A DNA stretch of 43,419 bases from Saccoglossus kowalevskii (Eukaryota > Hemichordata > Enteropneusta > Harrimaniidae). The notes under the pieces are model-generated. The model was not told where the DNA came from. It did no database searches and saw only the letters and a program-made list of their open reading frames with translations. The DNA is taken from positions 271,280-314,698 of the forward strand of contig NW_003135346.1 in assembly GCF_000003605.2 (NCBI RefSeq), given 5' to 3'. Shown one piece after another: positions 21,801 through 27,700 of the stretch. Both the position numbers and the translations under genes were made by a program. Positions within the stretch are counted from its first letter, which is position 1. Each line of letters starts with the position of its first letter.

Positions 21801-22013
21801 ACGGGGTTCTTCCAGGAAAGAGAACACTTCATGAAGTACAGTACCGACTTGGACGGTGTTGAGGTTGTCCCATCTGCACCACCAGCCCCGCCAATTGCAG
21901 TGACACGCGATTCCGCACTGGACTCGCTGGAACATATTTACTTGACGCCACAGAACGCACCGGAACGACAGATATCGGACTCCTCAATATATAACACTAT
22001 ACCAGATTACTAG
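847..22013 (+). CDS. LRP-like YWTD-propeller receptor with EGF and Sushi modules (19 exons, joined)
   Basis: Joined coding exons: 847-898, 4891-5350, 5984-6136, 7048-7174, 7805-7955, 8875-8994, 10120-10380, 10683-10836, 11551-11685, 12151-12265, 13024-13168, 13670-13774, 14200-14376, 14464-14706, 16836-17240 (contains the N gap), 17958-18085, 18857-19126, 19827-20187, 21770-22013. Every intron is GT-AG and every junction keeps frame apart from the gap. The product is a type I membrane protein: signal peptide (1-18), propeller 1 (about 25-314), EGF (315-354), propeller 2 (355-624), EGF (625-659), Sushi (660-718), propeller 3 (from 719), Thr/Ser-rich stalk, one TM helix and a tail of about 80 residues. 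YWTD propellers with EGF modules define the LDLR/LRP family, whose members bind extracellular ligands and are usually endocytosed. A receptor role here is inferred. LDLR class A repeats and NPxY are absent, so I assign no orthologue. Exon-level confidence is high; skipped or alternative exons cannot be excluded. Confidence 0.9.
3388..3599. repeat. MITE with TACTGTAAA termini
   Basis: The ends form a terminal inverted repeat. The left end reads TACTGTAAA followed after a few bases by TTCACTGGGTTTAAATTTA. The right end reads TGAAATTTAAACCCAGTGA and then TTTTACAGTA. The element is about 210 bp, AT-rich and non-coding, and lies in intron 1. A second element with the same terminal TACTGTAAAA/TTTTACAGTA but a different interior lies at 39355-39557. 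Confidence 0.6.
3996..4071. repeat. TAAA-type microsatellite
   Basis: Imperfect TAAA/AATA tandem repeats make up this stretch of intron 1. Confidence 0.7.
4225..4380. repeat. Possible degenerate hAT-type element fragment with poly-C tracts
   Basis: The sequence starts with TTGGCGGATTTAGATGG, resembling the GTGGCGGATCCAG end seen on many invertebrate hAT-like MITEs. It contains two long poly-C tracts. The matching opposite end is not clear, so the call rests on one terminus and is tentative. Confidence 0.25.
4433..4830. repeat. Fold-back/composite copy of the intron-16 MITE family
   Basis: Bases about 4433-4550 match, as reverse complement, the middle of the element at 18426-18729 (around 18510-18640). 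Bases about 4570-4815 match the same element in the forward sense (about 18474-18710, starting with TGTTGATAAACATTGATT). The locus therefore holds two partly overlapping copies head to head, either nested insertions or one fold-back element. It ends about 60 bases before exon 2. Confidence 0.6.
4891..5350 (+). CDS. Receptor exon 2: propeller 1, blades 1-3
   Basis: The acceptor is TATATAG|GT and the donor AGG|GTAAGA (phase 2 end). The exon covers residues about 18-170. Blade cores visible are LLWLSV, LLFWTE and VYWTDA. They are followed by [12 protein letters not shown], the standard LDLR class B ending before the next YWTD strand. A possible N-glycosylation site (NVTS) follows blade 1. Confidence 0.93.
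5984..6136 (+). CDS. Receptor exon 3: propeller 1, blade 4
   Basis: The exon follows an A-rich stretch ending AAG|G. It encodes [20 protein letters not shown] and ends with [11 protein letters not shown], a textbook YWTD repeat (FWSD, PRIE, NLDG, NGITID). The start and end phases are both 2, joining exons 2 and 4. The acceptor has a poor pyrimidine tract (it follows ATTCAAAAAAAG), but frame and homology fix it. Confidence 0.92.
7048..7174 (+). CDS. Receptor exon 4: propeller 1, blade 5
   Basis: The acceptor is TTTCAG|A and the donor GAG|GTATGT. The exon encodes [19 protein letters not shown] and ends FPFDITLDE (phase 0). This is one YWTD blade, with the final strand motif matching FGITVDE-like endings in the family. 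Confidence 0.92.
7254..7684. repeat. Interspersed repeat, copy 1 (intron 4)
   Basis: The left end is AGCTCCGCTGTCGACTTTGC and the right end is GCGGAGCTATCTCTGCCGAG followed by AGGCTGCTTG. The interior has imperfect repeated segments containing CTTGAAAACTACAAG, GCTTTGATACTTGG, CAGATTTGTTCATTTC and GATGATATCTTCAATT, plus a CGTC/GTCCGTC-rich tract near 7314-7363. No coding capacity is seen. It is related to copy 2 at 8009-8660. Confidence 0.65.
7805..7955 (+). CDS. Receptor exon 5: propeller 1, blade 6
   Basis: The acceptor is GTCGCAG|AAC and the donor ACAA|GTAAGT. The exon encodes [20 protein letters not shown] and ends near PLRQAHMT (phase 1). It is a degenerate YWTD blade (FFVSD) whose QAHMT end leads directly into the EGF exon, as in LRP genes where the sixth blade precedes EGF. 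Confidence 0.88.
8009..8660. repeat. Interspersed repeat, copy 2 (intron 5)
   Basis: It has the same termini as copy 1 in intron 4: AGCTCTGCTGTCGACTTTG on the left, and GCGGAGCTATCTCAGCCGAC followed by AGGCTGCTTG on the right. It also has the same orientation. It is longer because the internal unit (about 120-150 bp, containing CTTGTTGAAAACCACAAGTC, CAGATTTGTTCAT and TTTTTGTCATTTTTGG) is present more times. Confidence 0.65.
8875..8994 (+). CDS. Receptor exon 6: EGF-like module 1
   Basis: The acceptor is TTCTAG|GT and the donor GAA|GTAAGT. This is a symmetric phase 1-1 exon. It encodes an EGF module with six cysteines: C-x6-C-x3-C-x8-C-x1-C-x13-C, starting [17 protein letters not shown] modules pack against the preceding propeller in LDLR-family proteins. 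Confidence 0.93.
9180..9230. repeat. Small inverted repeat (hairpin)
   Basis: TGGTGGTTC at 9180-9188 pairs with GAACCACCA at 9222-9230, and pairing extends a few bases inward. It lies in intron 6. Function is unknown. Confidence 0.4.
9851..9966. repeat. Near-perfect inverted repeat (short palindromic element)
   Basis: Two arms of about 46 bases (9851-9896 and 9921-9966) are reverse complements with about five mismatches, separated by a 24-base loop. The arms contain GGTTATTACG and CCTCAAAGTATGCAC. It lies in intron 6 and is probably a miniature inverted-repeat element or hairpin-forming sequence. Confidence 0.6.
10120..10380 (+). CDS. Receptor exon 7: propeller 2, blades 1-2
   Basis: The acceptor is CTACAG|AC and the donor CAAG|GTAATT (phase 1 at both ends). 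It opens [20 protein letters not shown]. The second blade core is [17 protein letters not shown]. The repeats are degenerate (FAIAN, YAYDD in place of YWTD) but keep propeller spacing. N-glycosylation NIT occurs in the first half. Confidence 0.88.
10683..10836 (+). CDS. Receptor exon 8: propeller 2, blade 3
   Basis: The acceptor is TTTTAG|GA and the donor AAAAA|GTAAGA (start phase 1, end phase 2). It encodes [20 protein letters not shown] and ends [16 protein letters not shown] replaces YWTD. Two cysteines seven residues apart (VCTTDGRFC) in the blade are unusual and could form an extra disulphide. Confidence 0.92.
11551..11685 (+). CDS. Receptor exon 9: propeller 2, blade 4
   Basis: The acceptor is TTCGTAG|G and the donor AAAG|GTAAGA (phase 2-2). 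It encodes [20 protein letters not shown] and ends [11 protein letters not shown]. This is a typical blade-4 repeat with the DSG-x-PRIE signature seen in LRP proteins. Confidence 0.93.
11890..12055. repeat. MITE-like element, family with CATGCGCATGCGTCAG termini (intron 9)
   Basis: It aligns along its length with the element at 18099-18257: shared GTGTCATTGTTTACAAAC, AAGCCTTTGCGTT, GTGTTGTTATC and CCCGCGCGTGCGCAGGTGA. The left end contains TCACATGCGCATGCG and the right end CGCGTGCGCAGGTGATGA, forming an imperfect inverted repeat. Its TTAA-type ends are eroded. Confidence 0.55.
12151..12265 (+). CDS. Receptor exon 10: propeller 2, blade 5
   Basis: The acceptor is TTTCAG|G and the donor CCAG|GTAACC (phase 2 to 0). 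It encodes [20 protein letters not shown] and ends DVAGIAIFQ. This is a blade with an intact YWVD core and the short DYDG strand. Confidence 0.92.
13024..13168 (+). CDS. Receptor exon 11: propeller 2, blade 6
   Basis: The acceptor is CTTTCAG|GAT and the donor CCAG|GTAAGA (phase 0 to 1). It encodes [20 protein letters not shown] and ends [11 protein letters not shown], the usual end of the sixth blade just before EGF (compare YHPLRQP-like ends in the family). Confidence 0.92.
13670..13774 (+). CDS. Receptor exon 12: EGF-like module 2
   Basis: The acceptor is GTCTAG|GA and the donor CAAG|GTAAGA. It is a symmetric phase 1-1 exon. It begins [20 protein letters not shown] and contains six cysteines in EGF order (C-x6-C-x3-C-x9-C-x1-C-x8-C), with the DNGGC motif typical of LRP EGF modules. 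Confidence 0.93.
14200..14376 (+). CDS. Receptor exon 13: Sushi (CCP) module
   Basis: The acceptor is ATTTCAG|TT and the donor TTAG|GTAAGT. It is a symmetric phase 1-1 exon of 177 bases coding one domain. It opens [20 protein letters not shown], continues [13 protein letters not shown], and ends with a Cys, GEWDAD and the last Cys. The six-cysteine pattern (four canonical Sushi cysteines plus an extra pair), with CPFQC and C-x4-GEW, matches the Sushi type found in selectins and Polydom-like proteins. Sushi modules mediate protein-protein binding. A Sushi module between an EGF and a YWTD propeller is not a standard LRP feature. Confidence 0.85.
14464..14706 (+). CDS. Receptor exon 14: propeller 3, blades 1-2
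   Basis: The acceptor is TTTATTTAG|AC and the donor CAAG|GTAAGC (phase 1-1). The preceding intron is only 87 bases. Blade 1 starts [17 protein letters not shown]. Blade 2 has [19 protein letters not shown] followed by RAAVDGS. These are strong LDLR class B signatures. Confidence 0.94.
16836..17240 (+). CDS. Receptor exon 15: propeller 3, blade 3 (interrupted by N gap)
   Basis: The acceptor is TATCTAG|TT. The visible 5' part encodes [20 protein letters not shown] and runs to RANMDG. After the Ns it resumes as [11 protein letters not shown] with donor AAAGG|GTGAGT (end phase 2). Only some 15 residues are expected between these parts in a YWTD repeat, far fewer than the gap length. If the gap length is taken literally, the two parts are also out of frame. 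One exon with a wrongly sized gap is the simplest reading; an intron inside the gap is the alternative. Confidence 0.85.
16927..17204. other. Assembly gap (278 N)
   Basis: A run of N bases interrupts exon 15 of the receptor gene. 278 is not a multiple of three, and the flanking frames require a multiple of three if the gap were all coding. Confidence 0.99.
17625..17790. repeat. Intron 15 segment duplicated in intron 17
   Basis: The segment contains CATGCAAAACACTC, TTTAATATAGTGAGAAAT, GATTGCTAAACAT and GAATTCTTAAATCATCATA. It aligns with about 19355-19510 (CATGCAAAAAACGAATAG, TTTTAATATAGTGAGAAAT, GATCATTAAACATC, GAATTCTTATAACATCATAG). It is either a local duplication or a dispersed repeat. 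Confidence 0.55.
17958..18085 (+). CDS. Receptor exon 16: propeller 3, blade 4
   Basis: The acceptor is TTGTCAG|T and the donor ACAG|GTATGT (phase 2 to 1). It encodes [20 protein letters not shown] and then PNSLALDVT. The YWSDWG-x-x-PKIE-x-x-x-LDG block is a near-consensus YWTD repeat. Confidence 0.95.
18099..18257. repeat. TTAA-bounded MITE (intron 16)
   Basis: TTAAAGCGG at the left end and CCGCTTTAA at the right form inverted termini, continuing as TCATCACCTACGCATGCG and CGCGTGCGCAGGTGACGA. The element is about 159 bp, bounded by TTAA on both sides, non-coding, and homologous to 11890-12055. Confidence 0.7.
18426..18729. repeat. TTAAAGCGCGG-type MITE (intron 16)
   Basis: The left end TTAAAGCGCGGTAGTCGTTG mirrors the right end CGCGACGACTACCGCGCTTT. 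The interior contains GATAAACATTGATTTTCCCA and AAAGTCGCCATCTTTGG. It is homologous to the fold-back locus at 4433-4830. The termini resemble those of the short family at 21279-21416 and 30917-31047. Confidence 0.7.
18857..19126 (+). CDS. Receptor exon 17: propeller 3, blades 5-6
   Basis: The acceptor is TTTCTAG|AT and the donor TCAA|GTACGT (phase 1-1). Blade 5 is [20 protein letters not shown]; the Cys replaces the Thr of YWTD. Blade 6 is [16 protein letters not shown]. The exon ends [16 protein letters not shown], where family propellers normally lead into an EGF. Its last 20 bases are part of the 85-bp tandem repeat that continues into intron 17. Confidence 0.92.
19107..19375. repeat. 85-bp tandem repeat (three units) spanning the exon 17 / intron 17 boundary
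   Basis: Units begin at 19107, 19192 and 19277 (CAAAAAACAAATA-type starts), each 85 bases long, and a partial fourth unit starts at 19362. Each contains GTTTGTTTTCGTATTCACAT (or a close variant) and TTCACATTTTTAGTTTACTC. The first unit carries the real donor (GTCAA|GTACGT). Units 2 and 3 carry GTCAA followed by GTAGGT, a potential donor. Every unit has a TTTTTAG potential acceptor. Confidence 0.9.
19827..20187 (+). CDS. Receptor exon 18: Thr/Ser-rich stalk and transmembrane helix
   Basis: The acceptor is TCATTAG|CA and the donor CGGAG|GTATGT (phase 1 to 2). It begins [20 protein letters not shown], a mucin-like Thr/Ser/Pro stalk of about 85 residues suited to O-glycosylation, with N-sites such as NFTS and NLST. 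It then encodes a hydrophobic helix, [20 protein letters not shown], followed by ITVYRR, the stop-transfer and start of the cytoplasmic tail. This makes the protein type I. Confidence 0.92.
20188..21769 (+). other. Intron 18 with a MITE insertion
   Basis: This is the last intron of the receptor gene (1.58 kb). It carries the TTAA-bounded element at 21279-21416. No additional exon with acceptable phase and splice sites was recognised. Confidence 0.6.
21279..21416. repeat. TTAA-bounded short MITE (GGGCGG-GTCGTC termini)
   Basis: The left end TTAAAAGGGCGGCGGTCGTC mirrors the right end GACGACTGCCGCCCTTTAA. The interior has GTTCGAATTTCAAGTAAAAA, ACAATGTATTTTACACGCG and GTATACGTCGCTATGAGTCC. Related copies lie at 30917-31047 and 40893-41008 and, truncated, at about 266-345, 36630-36687 and 40640-40700. 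Confidence 0.75.
21770..22013 (+). CDS. Receptor exon 19: cytoplasmic tail and stop
   Basis: The acceptor is GAGCAG|A and the stop TAG is at 22011-22013. It encodes a tail of about 80 residues beginning [20 protein letters not shown]. It contains [13 protein letters not shown] (a PSAP motif of the kind bound by TSG101, overlapping proline-rich SH3-type sequence), HIYLTP, and the C-terminal SIYNTIPDY (a YxxPhi-type sorting signal YNTI and a terminal Tyr). No NPxY, the usual LDLR/LRP endocytosis signal, is present. Motif functions are inferred from general knowledge. Confidence 0.9.
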
Positions 22014-22334
22014 TGACCAACACGCCTTTTCAACATATATAATAATGCCAATAACAGTTATCGTACGCTTAATTGTGTCCGATTATATTTTGTGGGATCA
22101 TGCAGTTATCAAATAATCTGTGTAGTGATTAATGAATATATTCGACATATAGATATGGTTCACGCTACGACTGATTTAATGCCAGTGTGGACGTTGGTGC
22201 CTGGCTTAGTATTAGTTTGTAATCGTAATTGTGTACTATTATTACTAGATGGCGAGTCGTCAAACGAACCTATCAGTGCTATGGGTTTGTCTGTTTCCGT
22301 GTGAAATTGACAAAATCAACAATGCGTGACACTC
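22014..22334 (+). other. Receptor 3'UTR / 3' flank
   Basis: This is AT-rich non-coding sequence after the stop codon. No AATAAA occurs before the tandem array. The first ATTAAA-type poly(A) hexamers lie inside the tandem units (22570, 22867, 23164) and an AATAAA is at 23522, so the transcript end is not defined. Confidence 0.4.
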
Positions 22335-23218
22335 TAATAGTTATATGCAATACTTTGAAAGCGTTCAAGAGGCAAGTTCGAAGTTTTGTTGATTTCGCGT
22401 GGAAACATTCAACACCTATCGGTCGCGTTGATGAACGCTTCCAACTATGTTGGCGCCGGTAAACAGTATACCAGACTCCAGCTCTGGTAACGTTTTTGTT
22501 ATTTCTGTCCTGCCAAATTTTTACTTACATTAATTCCAAAATGTTAGTTTGTTTTTTTCAATGTCCAACATTAAAGTCGAGCCACTTTAAAAATAGGTAT
22601 TTAATGAATAGTTTATTTTAAAACATGTCGATAATAGTTATATGCAATATTTTGAAAGCGTTCAAGAGGCAAGTTCGAAGTTTTGTTGATTTCGCGTGGA
22701 AACATTCAACACCTATCGGTCGCGTTGATGAACGCTTCCAACTATGTTGGCGCCGGTAAACAGTATACCAGACTCCAGCTCTGGTAACGTTTTTGTTATT
22801 TCTGTCCTGCCAAATTTTTACTTACATTAATTCCAAAATGTTAGTTTGTTTTTTTCAATGTCCAACATTAAAGTCGAGCCACTTTAAAAATAGGTATTTA
22901 ATGAATAGTTTATTTTAAAACATGTTGATAATAGTTATATGCAATATTTTGAAAGCGTTCAAGAGGCAAGTTCGAAGTTTTGTTGATTTCGCGTGGAAAC
23001 ATTCAACACCTATCGGTCGCGTTGATGAACGCTTCCAACTATGTTGGCGCCGGTAAACAGTATACCAGACTCCAGCTCTGGTAACGTTTTTGTTATTTCT
23101 GTCCTGCCAAATTTTTACTTACATTAATTCCAAAATGTTAGTTTGTTTTTTTCAATGTCCAACATTAAAGTCGAGCCACTTTAAAAATAGGTATTTAATG
23201 AATAGTTTATTTTAAAAC
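22335..23218. repeat. 297-bp tandem repeat, three nearly identical units
   Basis: Units start at 22335, 22632 and 22929 with TAATAGTTATATGCAATA. Each includes TTCAAGAGGCAAGTTCGAAG, GGTCGCGTTGATGAACGC, CAACTATGTTGGCGCCGG and CCAGACTCCAGCTCTGGTAA. Units differ at only a few bases, so the amplification is recent, or the copies are homogenised. There is no coding signature. Confidence 0.95.
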
Positions 23219-24649
23219 TGATTTTAATTCATATTTAGTTTTATATTGTATTCCATGATAATTAAGCTGATTTACATTTAAAAGAATTACAATTTGTTAC
23301 ATTTTAGTTTTCCACATCAAAGTTTTATTCCATTATAGAAATTTTGATTTTTATCGAGAATTTTGTCGGCAAAGTTACCTGGTTAATTAATCGGGCAATC
23401 ATAGGCAGGCTGAAAGACAATGTTAAGCACAGTAGTTGCCATTCAGAAGTCAATACTCGATAGTCTAAGAACAATCAATAATTAAATTCTACTATCGGTA
23501 TGTAGACTAAGACTGGTGCCTAATAAACATATATATCTGATTGTTATATATGGCAAGTAACATATCATGTAATCGCAGTCATATTTTTACTTCAGAAACA
23601 AATTAATTCTAGATTGAAACGTTTATTTGCGGAACATGTATTTTTGCATTGTGTGTATATTAAAAAACGATAAAGACTTTCCGTTTACGACAAAAAATGT
23701 GATTTTGTTATATTGCCTTTTGTATTTCATTTCCTTGCTGAATTAAATTACAAAATATGCAATGTGTTCAACAATATTGCATGAACTTTAATAAATATAA
23801 TGTTACGTGGTAAAACACTATACTAGTATTTTCCTCATAAAATCAATGATATTCACAATGTCGTAAACGAAAAGTTGTTTAGTGTTAATACATTCTTCGA
23901 TCTACAATGATTTAGGTGTCAATGATTTATGTCCATGGCCTTATTACAGTGTAACTAGTCATATTCCTTTATAATGATAAATAGAACTGACTTCTATTCT
24001 CAATAAATGTAGTATATTGTACATGTGCTTTTTGCTGTACCCTAATACTAGCATTGCATAATAATCGTACCTGTGTATGTGCGATAATCTAGTTATGTAC
24101 ACTATATTAATATTATACAATGAACTTCACTTGATAATGATTTTCATTGACTTTTATTGAATTTCAAATTAACCAATTGTATTAAACGTTTTAGATTTTG
24201 TTTTATCATATCCAATTCACAAGAATATTTCAAAGTAAAAATGTGTATATATGAAATATAATGTTGTCATGGCAATGTGATGCGATTCTTGTTAGTCTCC
24301 GTTCAGGTGTAGCCGACAAAGCGACTATTATTTTAGGTTTCCTTCCATCCACCCCCTTTATGTCTCCAACATTTTCTCAGAAATTCTGCAGGAGTTATAT
24401 AGGAAACGTGGCAGGTTGATGAACAAGTCTCTGTTGAATATGCACGAACATTATTTTCCAGATCTGAAAATCCCTTGTGGGTCTCAAGATGTTCATCCAA
24501 AATTACCTCTCCCAACACCACTAAAAACCTGAGAATGTACAGAATAAATAATTGGATTAGATCGTAATGTGAGGGTTTTTAGTGATGTCATGACCTTGAT
24601 CTGAATCAGTGACAGATGGGTCGTACCATTACCAATATCCAATAGAGGG
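23219..24649. other. AT-rich intergenic stretch
   Basis: Very AT-rich up to about 24270, with no gene signal. From about 24270 the composition becomes less AT-rich. A short reverse-strand frame at 24333-24521 has no recognisable domain. Confidence 0.5.
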
Positions 24650-24718
24650 ATGTCAGGGCTACATTTTGATGGGAGTTATAGTGGTGATACTGAAACAAAC
24701 CCAGGTCCTATAATATAA
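24650..24718 (+). mobile_element. Non-LTR retrotransposon remnant with 2A-like motif
   Basis: An in-frame ATG at 24650 leads to HFDGSYSGDTETNPGP and then a stop. The DTETNPGP at 24686-24709 fits the DxExNPGP core of 2A-like (ribosome-skipping) sequences. Such cores are known near the N terminus of ORFs in some non-LTR retrotransposons of marine invertebrates. The flanks carry no readable retroelement ORF, so this is a decayed fragment. Whether the motif is active is unknown. Confidence 0.5.
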
Positions 24719-27700
24719 AAAGACCTGAATTAACAAAGAAGTCAAGTTGTTATTAAAGGTACATCAAGGTTTACTCAGATTTATTAATGCAGTTTCATGA
24801 GCATGTATGAGGCATTGTTTGGTTGCACTTGTGAACTCTGAGATTTTGGACCTGGGTCAATGAAAGTTTTCAGTTATCAGATTAAGAGAAATCACTTTAT
24901 GATGAGTTGTACCCAATAGAGTACATATTAATTCAATTGTTTGCAGATGTTCATTGTATTATTTTAACATGAGTATTTTATATTTAAATAACGGGGACTG
25001 TGACATTCATGTCTTGTTGAAATTTTAAATTATAGGAAATTATTAGTACAAGTATAATTGACTAAGTTACACATAAGCGATAGAAGATTTGTGGGTGCCA
25101 AGCTCGTGAAATGCTGCAGTTTCGTCATTGCAGGATACGCGTTCTCGGTGGCTCATTCTCACCAACAAATCGACTAAACATTCCCAGGAGTTCGTGGTAT
25201 TATACCGGTAAGTATTATAACCTGCAAATATTGGTGTTACATAAAATACTTAGAAGACTATATCAGTTGTTTTATTACTGTAACAATCAAGGACCAGGGA
25301 TCACGTTAACCACATTTCTGTGAATTATACCATTATAACAACAAGATTGAAGGACTAAATGAGAAGGACAGCTTTATCGTATCCATGGGGAAACGGACTA
25401 CCACAGTTGATGAATTTGCTGGTGACATGATTTAACATCTGATGATCTGATGCCAAAAGACAGGGATTCCGAACCACTTCCATTGCCATCCTCGATCTGG
25501 AGAATTCAGAACACTTTTATTTTTAGTAGTTTTTTGGAGCATCGCTTAACCTATTAAATATAGTGTTTTATTGAATGATCTATATGGATTTATATAATAT
25601 TTAGATTTTGGATAAAAGTCTTTATTTCAATTTGTCTTGTTTTCTGTTTGTTTGTTTGGTCAATTTGCACATTCGCCTATGCTTTTTTGTTTAATATTTT
25701 ACAATACTGGCAGCCATTTTAAATTTCATAAATTTGTCATGCCAAAGTGTCTACTTAGCGTCCATATTGGATGCTTTACAAATTACGCCAGCAAAACCAC
25801 CTAAATATAAAAAACAATTATCATCTACTCCACGATATAGACAGTGATGTAACCTCTTAAAAGTAAAAATAAGGCATAAAAATGATTTCTACAGGTTTCG
25901 GTGGCAGCCATTTGGAAATATATGATAACCAACAGTCGAAGGGGTGTATAACAGTATCACTATTGGATTCTATACTCTCAACAACATGCGTATAGACACC
26001 ACGATATGTTTTCTACCTATCTTAAACACTGAGTTATCAGCGGAAACATAATTAAGCTGATTTAGTTGTCAGTCATTTGCAAAAAAGAAGATTTTCAGTT
26101 TGCCCATTCAATGGTAGCATCCATCTTTCATGTTCAGAAAGATCCCAGCAACCCAATAAAACTAATCACATACTTTCCTTGGGCTGTACGTGGGGGCGGG
26201 GGGTCTATCAATTTCATGGACTATGGAGGATGTGTATAATATTGGCTGTTGTGGTTGAAAGTCTAAATGAAATCGCCTCAATCTAATCAATGTCGATGAT
26301 AACAATGCCATCATTACAGTACAGCCATTAAGTAACACAATATTAATTACTTACAGTGGGAATTTGCCCCCATCATTTATTCTGTACTATGAAGCATAAT
26401 GATGGTGTACAGTGCTTTGTGTGATTGAAATGAAACGGGAATGTGAAATTAGGCAAAAACAAAGGCGGAACACTTGTGGTCAGTATTAACTATTTCACAA
26501 ACACAAAACATCAGCCTCATAATGTAATGCACAGCATTATTCACCAACATGCCAACCGTATTCACTGAATCGAAAAATTAAGATATCATAACGAAATTAA
26601 CAAATCTGATTTTCTTGAAAAAAGCGATTTCTTAACTGTTGCTGACGATACATACTTTGTTTCAATGGACATCCATTATTTGATATCTTCTGCAACCAAT
26701 CTCTCGCAGAGACCAGTAAATTCATTAGATACGTCAGTTGGTTTTCCAGTAAGCTATTCATGATTACTACTCCACAAACATGCACACCATTATTAAATCT
26801 GAGTAGGCACCTCTGGTTACCAGTTTTCACCAACTTGCCGCCATGAAATTTAAAGTGATGCAAGGCAGATAAGAATAAATGTTGGCTTCTCAATCAAAAA
26901 ATGGTTGTTGTAAATCCTCTAAAGTAGGAAAGACGGCTCAACCACTCACACCACAGTACTATTGATATTTAACATAAATGTCTGACACAAAATATAATCA
27001 CTCATAGGTTGAGTTTAATTTAAAAAATAGAAACGGGTTTATATCACTGGATTATGAGTTCTACTCTGAACCTGGACCTGTCTTTATCCCTTTGTTTTAA
27101 TAAATATATTAATGACAGCCTAGAATTTGCTTCTTCAAAATCTCAGCCAAGTAGTAGGCCAATGCCCTTGAGGGCTAACATCACCAAAATGTTTACTTGC
27201 CATTTCACTTTCTGTGTCACCCACTCCCCTCTACTATCAAGTCTGTGTGCTCGCTGTTTAACTACAATGTGTCTGTAGCCAGTGTTATGGTTGGATTGAT
27301 GGATCAATCTGTACTTTCCATCTTATCCTGTTTATCAATCAAGGCTGTGTTTCTAGCAGTGACTTGTACTGCCGGTCTTAGAGTACTAATGCCGAAATCA
27401 GACATAATCTGAGTGCTGGCTGGTAGATGCTGTGCTGCATGGTGAAGTTCCCACAAGACTCATTAGAGGAACTGCATCCTTGGTTCGGATCATGATCAGA
27501 ACACAAGTTCATTGAACTAACACCTGATTCTTGGATATTGATGGATTTCAGAGTCAATGAATAAATGCAGATGTGCTCCTGTACGTTGCTACTTATTCAG
27601 TTGAAAATGATGCACGATGGTAGAAGCTAGACGACAATCACAATCATTTTTTTTAATATATATTTATTATTCAAATAAGCATGCCATAGATATTTATATA

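Noticed and set aside
26597-26893. 98-residue reverse frame that looks protein-like (DWLQK, QQQLRNRFF)
   Set aside because: Could be a transposase relic, but no motif lets me name it and neighbouring frames are broken.
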